From contig FZRB01000001.1 of the NCBI GenBank assembly GCA_900199595.1, forward strand, positions 182,819 through 246,818: 64,000 bases of DNA, read 5' to 3'. Position numbers and translations under genes: made by a program. Under the pieces are notes generated by a model. It saw only the letters and a program-made list of their open reading frames with translations, was not told where the DNA came from and did no database searches. Positions 53,385-61,606 of this stretch are shown in pieces. Each line of letters begins with the position of its first letter. Positions within the stretch are counted from its first letter, which is position 1. This DNA comes from Lachnospiraceae bacterium. GTDB taxonomy: Bacteria > Bacillota > Clostridia > Lachnospirales > Lachnospiraceae.

Positions 53385-54188
53385 ATGTTTTACAATATAA
53401 AAATCAGTGAATCAAAGAATATCGAAAATAAGGCAAGAGCGTATGCTACAGTTGTGTTCGGAAACCGCATTGCTGTGAAAAACATAGCAATAGTTGAGAA
53501 GAAGGATGGAGAGGGAGTATTTGTATCCATGCCATCACTTAAGACTAAGGATATGGATGAACTTGGAAATCCTATTTATAAGGAAATATGCAATCCTATC
53601 ACTGCTGATTTTCAGAAGGAATTCACAGGAGCAATCCTTCAGGCATATGAGCTTAAGAAAGAAGGCAAGCTTGATAAAGATGGTTTTGTCATAGGTGATG
53701 AATCATCTGCTCTTAATTATAGAGTCAGTGTTACACCTTACGAAAAAAGTGGCAGCAATATCCGAGGGCTTGCAAGCGTATATCTGGAGGATTCATTTGT
53801 GATCAGCAGTATCACACTTATAAATGGCAAGAATGGAGTGTTCGTATCCATGCCGGCATATAAGGCTAATATACCTTCCAAGGACGGCGAGAATACCTAT
53901 CGTGATATCGCTTATCCGATAACAAAGGAATTCCGTGCAGAAATCAGCAAGGCAATTCTCGATGAATATCACTATAAGAGAAACAAACAGCTGGAAGAGA
54001 AGCTGGGAGTGAACCAGGATATTCCTGAGATGAACGAACAGGTTAAAGCTGAGGACGTAAAAACGGAAGAAAAGTTAGAGAATAAAACGCAGGAAAATAT
54101 AAAGGCAGAAAACACTAAAACAGAGGAATCAAAAACCGAGAATAAGAAGAAAAAGAAAACCAAGGAAGAAACTACACAGAAGCGTTAG
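53385..54188 (+). CDS. Double SpoVG-domain protein
   Basis: A 267-residue protein with two SpoVG-like domains in tandem: residues about 1-90 (NIKISESKN, GVFVSMPSLKTKDMDELGN, YKEICNPIT) and about 105-190 (RVSVTPYEKSGSNIRGLASVYL, GVFVSMPAYKAN, YRDIAYPIT). SpoVG is a small nucleic-acid-binding regulator and is normally a single domain. The last 60 residues are Glu/Lys-rich. ATG 53385 follows GGAAAGGA; a start at 53364 lacks one. The role on the element is unknown; regulation of transfer genes is plausible. Confidence 0.85.
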   Translation: MFYNIKISESKNIENKARAYATVVFGNRIAVKNIAIVEKKDGEGVFVSMPSLKTKDMDELGNPIYKEICNPITADFQKEFTGAILQAYELKKEGKLDKDGFVIGDESSALNYRVSVTPYEKSGSNIRGLASVYLEDSFVISSITLINGKNGVFVSMPAYKANIPSKDGENTYRDIAYPITKEFRAEISKAILDEYHYKRNKQLEEKLGVNQDIPEMNEQVKAEDVKTEEKLENKTQENIKAENTKTEESKTENKKKKKTKEETTQKR

Positions 54189-54208
54189 TAGCTGATTTAA
54201 AGAGGAAG

Positions 54209-54243
54209 GCAGGGGACTAAATAAAGGTCCTCTGCTTTTTTCT
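54209..54243 (+). terminator. Terminator after SpoVG-type gene
   Basis: GCAGGGGAC pairs with GTCCTCTGC (one G-U) around a nine-base loop, followed by T6. It probably ends the transfer operon. Confidence 0.88.
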
Positions 54244-54288
54244 ATATATAAAAGATTAATCAAAATTATGAAAGGAAGGAACAACAGT

Positions 54289-54903
54289 ATGAAAAACATT
54301 TATGGTTATGTTCGCGTCAGCGGTAAAGATCAGAATGAGGATAGACAGATTGTTGCTTTACACGAAATGGAAGTGAGAGATGAAAACATATATATAGATA
54401 AACAGTCGGGTAAAGACTTTAATCGGCCTAAGTATAAGAAGCTTATGAGAAAACTGAAACAGGATGACATTCTTTATATCAAGAGCATAGATCGACTGGG
54501 GAGAAATTATGAAGAGATAATGGAACAGTGGAAATACATCACTAAGAATAAGAGAGCAGATATTGTTGTAATGGATATGCCAATATTAGATACAAGACGT
54601 GGAAAGGATCTGATGGGAACTTTTATTGCGGATGTAGTTCTTGCACTACTAAGCTACGTGGCGGAAAACGAAAGAGTTAATATTCGCCAGAGACAGGCAG
54701 AAGGCATTGCGGCCGCCAAAGCAAAAGGCGTCAAATTCGGTGCTCCACCGAAACCTCTTCCGGAAAACTTCCATGAAGTATATCAAAAATGGAAGCATAA
54801 AAAGATCACTGTAACAGAAGCGATAGAAGAATGTGGATTACCACGTTCTACATTCTATAACAAAGCAAAACAATTTGAGAAAAAGGTTTTTGTAGACGAG
54901 TGA
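54289..54903 (+). CDS. Small serine recombinase (resolvase/invertase family)
   Basis: A 204-residue site-specific recombinase. The catalytic Ser11 is in GYVRVSGKDQNEDRQ, and SIDRLGRNYEEIMEQW carries the conserved Arg pair. A long helix (ENERVNIRQRQAEGIAAAKAKG) and a C-terminal helix-turn-helix (TVTEAIEECGLPRSTFYNKA) complete the fold. Its size is that of resolvases or invertases, so it more likely resolves multimers or inverts DNA than integrates the element. ATG 54289 follows AAGGAAGGA. Confidence 0.92.
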   Translation: MKNIYGYVRVSGKDQNEDRQIVALHEMEVRDENIYIDKQSGKDFNRPKYKKLMRKLKQDDILYIKSIDRLGRNYEEIMEQWKYITKNKRADIVVMDMPILDTRRGKDLMGTFIADVVLALLSYVAENERVNIRQRQAEGIAAAKAKGVKFGAPPKPLPENFHEVYQKWKHKKITVTEAIEECGLPRSTFYNKAKQFEKKVFVDE

Positions 54904-55088
54904 ATATGTCCAATAAAGTATACATTTTTAGACGATTAGACACTCTTTAATAATACCATTTTTTTATATAAAAGTCTATCGGAAGGGCTGTTCTATATTG
55001 TTAAAATCACACAATAGCGATACGTTCTTAAGCGTATACAAAAAAGTATACTTATTTGTATTTTTTAGATAAGGAGAAGGGAGAGCTT
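54904..55088. promoter_or_regulatory. Intergenic region with GTATAC inverted repeats
   Basis: GTATACAAAAAAGTATAC near 55035-55052 forms an inverted repeat, and another AAGTATACAT lies near 54917. These could be resolvase sub-sites or an operator for the following gene. GGAGAAGGGAGAG provides that gene's ribosome site. Confidence 0.45.
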
Positions 55089-56705
55089 ATGTATAGAGAA
55101 ACTAGTTTCGAATCAACAGTAAAATGGTTTGTTGTAGGAGCAGCAGGTATATCAGCTTTTTGTCAATTGATACTTTTATTTACTGAGTTTACCTTTTTTG
55201 GCTCAGTAGGAATGCTGTTTAATGGGTTATATCATTTTGTAGGTGTTTTGGCTTTCGGTGTGATTATATTATTGATTCTAAAACAGGCTGAAAATAAAGA
55301 GATATATTCAAGTTATGTTATTGGTTTATTCAGTTTATTGGGGGCAATGACTGATATATGTTTATTGGTAAAATATATTCTTTGTACCAATGGTACGGAA
55401 GGTTTTAAGATATGGTTAATCGTTCTTATTGCTTTGCTTACTGTGTTAGAAATATTTTACGCTGTGATTATTGTAAAATTCGGATTAGATAAAGTAACAT
55501 CTGTTTTTCCTATATTGTTGACGACTGTTGTTGTTATTTTTAGAGGATGTGTTTACAGTTCCGTAGATTCAAATTTACAAACATATGCTTATAATGAAGT
55601 GAATAAATCTATTTTTTCAATATGGACATTTATGTTCCTATTATTCTTTCTTGCTACGATAGTCTGCTTGATGCTGTATTTAGATTCCGGATTTCTTTCA
55701 GAAGTAATTCAGAATCCTGAGAATTTATTTTCTAAGAATACATTATTTGGTACATACACAAATTTATATTTAAAAGAAGAACCTAAAGGAAATATTAAAG
55801 ACACCAATTTGAATGAAAATATACAAAATAATAATACATCACCGATAAATGAAGTAAATACAGATAAAAGTACGATGGATTCTCTTGTTGAAAATACAAA
55901 TGCATCAAGTGAACCTGTTGTTATGACGAATTCTAATACAGAAATTAACTCTAAATCTAGTAATGATAGTTCGTATAATTCAACAAATAATAATCCAGGA
56001 AAAGGAAAAAAGACAAAGCTTATTGTTGGTATTGTTGTGGCTGTTTTAATCTGTGGTGCAGTTGGAGGAGGAGTATTTGCTATACTGAGTAATAAGTCTG
56101 GATTGTTTAATGATAAAAATAAATCTGTGGATCCTGTAGCTCAAAAAATGATAGAGGATATTGATTCTATCGGAGATGTCTCTTTAGATGATGAAGAATT
56201 GATAATGAAGTTAACTGAGAGATATAGTTCGTTAACGGACGAACAAAAAGGTCAGGTTACAAATTATGCTACATTATTGACAGCTTCAGATGAATTAGAA
56301 AAACTTGTTCAGGAGGATAATAAACCTATAGAATTAACTGTAGATAATGCAGAGGAGTATCTTAAAATTGATGTTCATACTGATAATCTTGAAGAAACAA
56401 CACGTCCTGGTTTGACGAAAAAGGGAGATTATTATTATTACTTTGATGTAACATGCGACGTTTCACCTATGAAGAGCTATTATTTTGAAGATGTAAAGCT
56501 ATCAGTAAAGTGGAATCTAAGTTTTGGAGAATTAACTGCTACATATGATATTGATTTAAATGATGCCGGTGAGGGATCATATTCGTATAATCAAAAGTAT
56601 GAAGCTGGTTTGATGAGAATGAATAAGTATAGAGAATACTTTAAAGTAAAAAGCTACACAATAACAGAGATTTCCGGAAAAGTGTATAAAAAGAAACCCG
56701 AATAA
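55089..56705 (+). CDS. Polytopic membrane protein with Asn/Ser linker and extracellular C-terminal domain, unknown
   Basis: A 538-residue protein of no family I recognise. The N-terminal 215 residues hold about six hydrophobic helices. A low-complexity Asn/Ser/Thr-rich linker follows (about 240-310), then another helix (KLIVGIVVAVLICGAVGGGVFAIL, about 315-340), and a C-terminal domain of about 190 residues rich in beta-prone sequence (YYYYFDVTCDVSPMKSYYF). AT-rich base use and position beside the resolvase gene mark it as accessory. ATG 55089 follows GGAGAAGGG. Confidence 0.65.
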   Translation: MYRETSFESTVKWFVVGAAGISAFCQLILLFTEFTFFGSVGMLFNGLYHFVGVLAFGVIILLILKQAENKEIYSSYVIGLFSLLGAMTDICLLVKYILCTNGTEGFKIWLIVLIALLTVLEIFYAVIIVKFGLDKVTSVFPILLTTVVVIFRGCVYSSVDSNLQTYAYNEVNKSIFSIWTFMFLLFFLATIVCLMLYLDSGFLSEVIQNPENLFSKNTLFGTYTNLYLKEEPKGNIKDTNLNENIQNNNTSPINEVNTDKSTMDSLVENTNASSEPVVMTNSNTEINSKSSNDSSYNSTNNNPGKGKKTKLIVGIVVAVLICGAVGGGVFAILSNKSGLFNDKNKSVDPVAQKMIEDIDSIGDVSLDDEELIMKLTERYSSLTDEQKGQVTNYATLLTASDELEKLVQEDNKPIELTVDNAEEYLKIDVHTDNLEETTRPGLTKKGDYYYYFDVTCDVSPMKSYYFEDVKLSVKWNLSFGELTATYDIDLNDAGEGSYSYNQKYEAGLMRMNKYREYFKVKSYTITEISGKVYKKKPE

Positions 56706-56714
56706 ATAATATCT

Positions 56715-56748
56715 AAATCGCGTGATTATGGTCGCGCGATTTTTTTTG
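56715..56748 (+). terminator. Terminator after membrane protein gene
   Basis: AAATCGCGTGA pairs with TCGCGCGATTT (one G-U) around a six-base loop, followed by a run of T. Confidence 0.88.
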
Positions 56749-56756
56749 AAAATAAT

Positions 56757-56804
56757 TTGACAAAAGTACGCAATGCGTGATAGTATACTATAAACGCATT
56801 GCGT
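56757..56804 (+). promoter_or_regulatory. Promoter covered by two palindromic operators
   Basis: TTGACA at 56757-56762 with TAGTAT at 56781-56786 (18-base spacer) is overlapped by two 11-bp palindromes, ACGCAATGCGT (56768-56778) and ACGCATTGCGT (56794-56804), which are reverse complements of each other and 26 bp apart centre to centre. One lies in the spacer and the other at the likely start point, an ideal layout for autorepression by the HTH protein that follows. Confidence 0.8.
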
Positions 56805-56836
56805 GACTAAAATAACGGAAAGTGAGGTTTGTGAGT

Positions 56837-57043
56837 ATGGAACAAAAGGATATTTTAAAGCGGATACGTGGTGAAGCAGGGATGACACAGAAGCAGTTTG
56901 CAGATTATTTTGGGATTCCATATAGAACTCTTCAGGACTGGGAACGAGGCGTCAGGCATATGCCAGATTATTTGCTTAGATTATTTGTTTACAAAATGAG
57001 AATGGAGAAACTGATAGGTGATCATCCTGAATGGGAAGAGTAG
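56837..57043 (+). CDS. Small helix-turn-helix regulator
   Basis: A 68-residue protein that is essentially one helix-turn-helix: IRGEAGMTQKQFADYFGIPYRTLQDWERGVRH. This form is common in Clostridia as a stand-alone regulator or antitoxin-like protein. ATG 56837 is chosen as the codon nearest GTGAGG; the frame opens at 56822. The twin palindromes in its promoter suggest autoregulation. The downstream gene starts 25 bases later and is probably in the same transcript. Confidence 0.82.
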   Translation: MEQKDILKRIRGEAGMTQKQFADYFGIPYRTLQDWERGVRHMPDYLLRLFVYKMRMEKLIGDHPEWEE

Positions 57044-57067
57044 ATCTGTATCCGGGAGGTGACGCGT

Positions 57068-58153
57068 ATGAAGAAGTATAGAAGGAATATATTTGTTATA
57101 CTGATAACAGTTATGCTGACATTTGTCACGGCTGTTGGATATATCGGACCAGAGGTTAAAGCTGCGTCAAAATACAAGCTCTCCAGTAAGAGTGTAACAA
57201 TCGAAAATGGTAAGACCTATAAGATAAAACTCAAGAGAGTTTCCGGTAAGATCAATACAAAGAAGCTTAAGTGGAAATCAAGCAAGAAGTCGGTGGCTTC
57301 AGTCACAAAGCTTTCCGGAAATAAAGCACTTATCAAGGGTAAGAATCCAGGTCAGACGACGGTAACAGCAACCTATAAGGGAAAGAAGTATAAGTGTCTG
57401 ATAAGGGTTAATAAGAAAGCAGTTACGGACGAACCAAAGCTTAATGCCACATCTGTTGAGATACATAGGATTAGTGATAAAGCTATTCCATACATTGGAA
57501 AGGATCCTTCCAAGAATTATTCGTTTCAATTCAAAGTAACCGGAACTAGATATTCCGTTCTCGAGTGGTCTATAGAAGGTGGTAAGAAGGAGAAACAACA
57601 GTTTATCGTTACTGATGATGGTGTGGTTAAGATGCACATTGGAAATGAATATACAAAGCCCTCCAGTGAATGTATAGTTCGGGCGAAGCTTTCAAATGGT
57701 AAAGAACTTACTGCAAAGGTTACCGGAATCGATGATGAAGCTGCATATATACGAAAAGTAATGGATGACTTCAAAAAGACTTATATCACTGATTCGATGA
57801 CTGAGTATCAGAAGATGGAGAAAGTGGCATGGTATCTGAGTGCAGAATATGATTATCAGCTGTACCAGCCTTCTTGGGGAGAGTATATCATTACTGGCAA
57901 AGGGGACTGTTTAGCAAGTCGTGTAGCGGTTATGTATTTCTGTAGAGACCTTGGACTTCATGCCGGTTATTGTCCGGATTATGATGCCCATGGTGATACA
58001 GTTGTCCGTGCAGACGGGAAAGTATACCTTGTTACTACCGGATTCAATGAAAAGAAACCAAGACAATATTGGATAAATGAGATGACAAGAGAACTATTTG
58101 ATAAAAGAAATACAAAGAATTTTCTTGATCCTGAATACTTCTGGGGAGAGTAA
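57068..58153 (+). CDS. Secreted Ig-like (BIG2) and transglutaminase-like protein
   Basis: A 361-residue exported protein. A signal peptide (NIFVILITVMLTFVTAVGYIG) is followed by a BIG2-like domain (about 35-125, KLSSKSVTIENGKTYKIKL to GQTTVTATYKGKKYKCLIRV). The C-terminal part has a transglutaminase-like layout with GKGDCLASRVAVMYFC (Cys), DYDAHGDTVV (His) and a later Asp candidate. It could modify or cleave wall components; catalysis is not proven. GGGAGGTG precedes ATG 57068. Confidence 0.78.
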   Translation: MKKYRRNIFVILITVMLTFVTAVGYIGPEVKAASKYKLSSKSVTIENGKTYKIKLKRVSGKINTKKLKWKSSKKSVASVTKLSGNKALIKGKNPGQTTVTATYKGKKYKCLIRVNKKAVTDEPKLNATSVEIHRISDKAIPYIGKDPSKNYSFQFKVTGTRYSVLEWSIEGGKKEKQQFIVTDDGVVKMHIGNEYTKPSSECIVRAKLSNGKELTAKVTGIDDEAAYIRKVMDDFKKTYITDSMTEYQKMEKVAWYLSAEYDYQLYQPSWGEYIITGKGDCLASRVAVMYFCRDLGLHAGYCPDYDAHGDTVVRADGKVYLVTTGFNEKKPRQYWINEMTRELFDKRNTKNFLDPEYFWGE

Positions 58154-58504
58154 AACTAATATAAACTAGTACCAGGGTAGACTATGAAAAGTATTTTGAT
58201 CTGCTTGAATGTTCAAAATGATAATAATTTAATTGTTTTTAGAAAGTGCAATCTGAGGTATCAAAAATGGTACTTCAGGTTGCTCTTTTTTTCGTGAAGA
58301 ATTCATTATTGGATCATTTATTGGATTTACAAATAGAATTGACCCGTGTCAAAACTGGATGTAAAACACACACAGATGCCTGCAACACCGCATGGATAGT
58401 GGGTTTTCAAGCTGTGCTGAAAATGGGACAGCATACTTGGGATAATGGTAGTATCAGATAAAAGCACAAGGAAGCAGATGTAAAAATGGAGAGGAGTTGA
58501 TTTT
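58154..58504. other. Intergenic region with terminator, otherwise empty
   Basis: Apart from the terminator at 58245-58292, no gene is supported in this 351-base stretch. A 71-codon frame at 58246 begins inside the terminator stem and has no ribosome site. Confidence 0.6.
58245..58292 (+). terminator. Terminator after secreted protein gene
   Basis: An 18-pair stem with one mismatch and several G-U pairs (AGTGCAATCTGAGGTATCA with TGGTACTTCAGGTTGCTCT) around AAAA is followed by T7. Confidence 0.85.
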
Positions 58505-58612
58505 ATGTTAAAGCTTTTGTGGGAAATATTTATACTACCATTCAAACTTATGATTTGGACAATAAAAGCAGTGTTTTGGATAGTGCTTATAGGGTTGGGG
58601 TTGTTTCTATAA
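58505..58612 (+). CDS. 35-residue hydrophobic membrane peptide (candidate)
   Basis: An ATG at 58505 with GGAGAGGAG fifteen bases upstream opens a 35-codon frame. The peptide is almost entirely hydrophobic and aromatic (MLKLLWEIFILPFKLMIW, then VFWIVLIGLGLFL), enough for one membrane helix. Composition is like small membrane toxins or regulators. No homologue comes to mind and short frames can be chance. Confidence 0.5.
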   Translation: MLKLLWEIFILPFKLMIWTIKAVFWIVLIGLGLFL

Positions 58613-58667
58613 AAAGATTAGATGGGCAATGAAATATAAATTTTAATCAGGAATAGGAGGTTCGGTC

Positions 58668-59324
58668 ATGGGATATTATGTAGTAATAGATCTGGAAATG
58701 TGTGGAGTACAGAAGTCACAAAGAAAGCTATTCAAGTATAAGCATGAGATAATTCAGATAGGAGCGGCTTTACTTGATTCAGATTATAATGTTATAGATA
58801 CCTTTAGTGAATATGTAAAACCTGAATATGGAGAGCTTGATTCGTTCATTTCAAAACTTACTGGTATTACATCTAAAGATTTGGAAAATGTGGATCATAT
58901 CGAAGCGGTATTTGATCGTTTCATGGCCTGGCTGCCTCAGGACGATATAGTAGTTCCGATATCATGGAGCGATTCAGATGAATGTCAGTTCAGACGTGAG
59001 TTTTTAGAAAAGAATATCGAAATAGGAAAAAGATTTAGCCAAATGCTTTTCAACTGGATAGACTGTCAGCCTCAGTTTTCTAGAAAGATGAAAATGAAGA
59101 AGCAGTACTCACTTGAGGAAGCGCTTATAGCAACCGACATCTGCACAGATGGTAGAGCGCATAATGGAATGGTAGACGCGTATAATACAGCCCTTCTATA
59201 TGCAAAGATGCAGAGAGAAGATGAACTGGTTCTAAATGAATATTATAGAAAAGCTCATAGTAATGAAGAGCCAGAACATCTTAGCTTTGGATTAGGTGAT
59301 CTGCTGGTGGCTGTTGGGTTTTGA
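58668..59324 (+). CDS. DEDDh 3'-5' exonuclease family protein
   Basis: A 218-residue protein with the exonuclease motifs of the RNase T/DNA polymerase III epsilon family: VIDLEMC (Asp8, Glu10), the middle acidic motif in SWSDSDECQF, and HNGMVDAYNTA with the active-site His and Asp. It may trim DNA or RNA 3' ends. Stand-alone members in accessory regions are common and their substrates vary. GGAGG precedes ATG 58668. It begins a small operon with the two following genes. Confidence 0.88.
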   Translation: MGYYVVIDLEMCGVQKSQRKLFKYKHEIIQIGAALLDSDYNVIDTFSEYVKPEYGELDSFISKLTGITSKDLENVDHIEAVFDRFMAWLPQDDIVVPISWSDSDECQFRREFLEKNIEIGKRFSQMLFNWIDCQPQFSRKMKMKKQYSLEEALIATDICTDGRAHNGMVDAYNTALLYAKMQREDELVLNEYYRKAHSNEEPEHLSFGLGDLLVAVGF

Positions 59325-59336
59325 GGGGGACAAGCA

Positions 59337-59477
59337 ATGAGAAAAAGACTTAATTCTTTTATGATACGTTTTCGGTATTGGATGACGCCTAAAATGGACT
59401 GTAAAAGCTGCTGTTTGAACTGTAAATATTTCAAAGAATGCGTAAGAGATATTGGGAAGGTAAGTCATGCTAAGTAA
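59337..59477 (+). CDS. 46-residue Cys-rich basic protein (candidate)
   Basis: ATG 59337 follows GAGGGGGAC twelve bases after the exonuclease stop. The peptide has a basic N-terminus (MRKRLNSFMIRFRYW) and five cysteines, C22, C25, C26, C29 and C35, in a CxxCCxxC pattern that could bind a metal. Its last 11 bases overlap the start of the ATPase gene, so translational coupling is likely. No family recognised. Confidence 0.6.
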   Translation: MRKRLNSFMIRFRYWMTPKMDCKSCCLNCKYFKECVRDIGKVSHAK

Positions 59478-60213
59478 TCTGTTTATAAAAGATATAAGAA
59501 TCAAGTGGGAAGATATAAGTGAGAGAAGCTATCTCAAAGGAATCCCGGCAATTGCATCAATTGATGATCTGCAATTCGAAAAGCCGATAACATTTTTTGT
59601 GGGTGAAAATGGAAGCGGAAAGTCGACCCTCCTGGAAGCGATTGCAGTTGCATACGGATTCAACCCTGAAGGTGGAACAAAGAATTATAGCTTCTCTACT
59701 TATGATTCTCATTCGGAACTATGTGATTATATCAGGTTATCAAGAGGATATGTAAAGCCGAGACGAGGGTATTTTCTTAGAGCTGAAAGTTTTTATAATG
59801 TTGCAACTAAAGAAGATGAGTATAGTAAAAGTGGTGGAGGTGATGACAGATACATCCCTCAGGAATTTCACTTGAAGTCTCATGGAGAAAGCTTTCTTCA
59901 ATTAGCACAGAACTATTTTGGACCTAACGGAATATTCTTTCTAGATGAGCCTGAGGCTGCTCTGTCTCCTCAGAGACAATTGAGACTGCTATACGAGATG
60001 AATAAATGCGCGACTTGTGGATCGCAGTTCATCGTGGTAACACATTCTCCGATATTACTGGGTATTCCAGATGCAGATATAATTAGTTTTGATGATGGAA
60101 CAATACATAGGATAAGTTATGAAGATACAGAAAGCTACAAGGTTATGGAGATGTTTATTAACCGGCGGGAACAAGTGCTTGAGAACTTATTGCATTTTGA
60201 TGGAAACAGGTAG
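59467..60213 (+). CDS. AAA/ABC-type ATPase
   Basis: A 248-residue ATPase of the ABC/SMC-head type without membrane segments. Walker A is GENGSGKST (46-54), a signature-like SHGESFLQL lies near 138-146, Walker B with catalytic Glu is FFLDEPEAALS (about 158-168), and the switch His is in VVTHSPILL. Such small stand-alone ATPases are frequent in Firmicutes and often linked to nucleases; here it follows a DEDDh exonuclease and a Cys-rich mini-protein. ATG 59467 has GGGAAGG upstream. Confidence 0.86.
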   Translation: MLSNLFIKDIRIKWEDISERSYLKGIPAIASIDDLQFEKPITFFVGENGSGKSTLLEAIAVAYGFNPEGGTKNYSFSTYDSHSELCDYIRLSRGYVKPRRGYFLRAESFYNVATKEDEYSKSGGGDDRYIPQEFHLKSHGESFLQLAQNYFGPNGIFFLDEPEAALSPQRQLRLLYEMNKCATCGSQFIVVTHSPILLGIPDADIISFDDGTIHRISYEDTESYKVMEMFINRREQVLENLLHFDGNR

Positions 60214-60324
60214 ATGGTTACGAAGCGAAACCAGGTGTATTGATAATCATATAGGTGAAAAAGTATAATTATATTTATAAAAAATGATTCGGTAAAATGA
60301 TATACACTGGTGGAGGTGAAAACT

Positions 60325-61458
60325 ATGAAGGCTTTATATGAATTAATTCAATATTTAGATGAGTATATTTATGATTTTGAAAAAGAAGAGTTAATCATTA
60401 AGTATAGTGATAACGCTGAAAAAGCTGACAAAGCATATAAAGCAGCGATAGAAGCAATACAAATGACTCCTAATGAAATTGAAAGTATGTCAGTTAGGAA
60501 TTATAGCAGAAGGAAAAACGATAAATGGCTTCTTGATATTGCTATTGATTGTGTGCGTAGAATGACGGAGAAAGATAAAGAATATGTAAGAAAACATATG
60601 TGGACTACAGAATACCATTTTGGGTATGCGATGGGAATTCGGAATAAGTATATTCATGCTTCTAAAAAACATCACTTCTTCCATGCGGATAATATATCTA
60701 GCACTGTTATGGAAATTATATTTTCTATTTTAAACGAGAAATATGATTATAGAAATGTACAATTAACAAGTCTATATAGGAATAGATATTTTCAGAATAT
60801 TTACAAACAATACTATGAGTCAGAAGCAAATATTTTTGATGAGGTTATGGACCAGATTTTGGATGAAAATACAAGTATATCATCAAATGAAGCTATTGAG
60901 ATATTAAAAACTAAGATTGTTGATCATGTTGGAAAAAAAGATTTTATTCGGATATATAAGGATTTTGTAAAACGGTATAAGGATGAAGAGATAAATCAAG
61001 ATAAAGATAAAAACTATAGATTCTGGGATAATGAGTTTCCTGAAAGTGCTGTATTGTTTCCATTGGAAGTGAATCAGATTAAATGTCTCCATAAACTGGG
61101 ATTATTTAGGGAAATTGAAAGGGCGTGGACAATTAAAAGTCAAAAAGATTGCAAAGATTTTATCGATGAAAAATTGGGGTTAAAAGAAGAATATGCTTCA
61201 TTTATGGCACAATGTGCATGGGAAGCTTATGATCCTATTTCAACTGGCAGGTGGAAGGAACTTGGCTTATATCTTTTGGATTTGGATTACCTGGCATCTG
61301 GTAAACTAAAAAAAGCCAATATTGAAACAATTGGAGCTGTTTATGAAAAAGAAATTAATGAAATAATGGATATAATACAGGACGATAAAAGTATAGAAGT
61401 AATTAAAGAATGGTTTAAAAAATCAGGGATAGAGTGGCCAAAGATAAATATGCAATGA
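60325..61458 (+). CDS. Hypothetical protein, helical, with polymer-binding-like His/Lys motif
   Basis: A 377-residue soluble protein. No family is certain. It is mostly helical and rich in Lys, Glu and Tyr. The stretch IRNKYIHASKKHHFFHAD near residue 110 is unusual and resembles short motifs in several HEPN-like or DUF proteins, but I cannot assign it. GGAGGTG precedes ATG 60325. It sits between the ATPase operon and the BREX regulator. Confidence 0.6.
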   Translation: MKALYELIQYLDEYIYDFEKEELIIKYSDNAEKADKAYKAAIEAIQMTPNEIESMSVRNYSRRKNDKWLLDIAIDCVRRMTEKDKEYVRKHMWTTEYHFGYAMGIRNKYIHASKKHHFFHADNISSTVMEIIFSILNEKYDYRNVQLTSLYRNRYFQNIYKQYYESEANIFDEVMDQILDENTSISSNEAIEILKTKIVDHVGKKDFIRIYKDFVKRYKDEEINQDKDKNYRFWDNEFPESAVLFPLEVNQIKCLHKLGLFREIERAWTIKSQKDCKDFIDEKLGLKEEYASFMAQCAWEAYDPISTGRWKELGLYLLDLDYLASGKLKKANIETIGAVYEKEINEIMDIIQDDKSIEVIKEWFKKSGIEWPKINMQ

Positions 61459-61492
61459 TTTGCCGCTTTTTTGGTGTCCTAATATAGTGTCT

Positions 61493-61503
61493 TGTGGTAT
61501 AAT
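61493..61503 (+). promoter_or_regulatory. Extended -10 promoter upstream of the BREX regulator
   Basis: TGTGGTATAAT contains a consensus TATAAT (61498-61503) with an upstream TG, about 100 bases before the WYL regulator start. No strong -35 is present, as is usual for extended -10 promoters. The leader between them could hold an operator. Confidence 0.55.
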
Positions 61504-61606
61504 CAAATAGTGGTGTTATTGGTCTGAAAAAGAAGTATTTTAGACGTGTAACATTAAAATGACCATATGACTATTTTCTGTTAGAAATTTAACGGAGGGC
61601 ACCGTT

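Larger units (their letters stand above)
30224..54903 (+). mobile_element. Conjugative element backbone (ICE or integrated plasmid); outer ends unknown
   Basis: The block holds ParM/ParR-like segregation genes, an LPQTG surface protein, MobC, relaxase, VirD4-like coupling protein, VirB2-, VirB6-, VirB3- (PrgI) and VirB4-like proteins, a cell-wall hydrolase, a sortase and a small serine recombinase, all on one strand. This is a Clostridia-type type IV secretion gene order. The boundaries given are those of the recognisable genes only. No large serine or tyrosine integrase, att repeat or tRNA target is visible in the window. Confidence 0.8.

Noticed and set aside
54289-54903. Integrase of the conjugative element
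   Set aside because: The serine recombinase is of resolvase/invertase size and lacks the large C-terminal domain of serine integrases.
58246-58461. A 71-codon frame after the secreted protein gene
   Set aside because: It starts inside a clear terminator stem and has no ribosome site.
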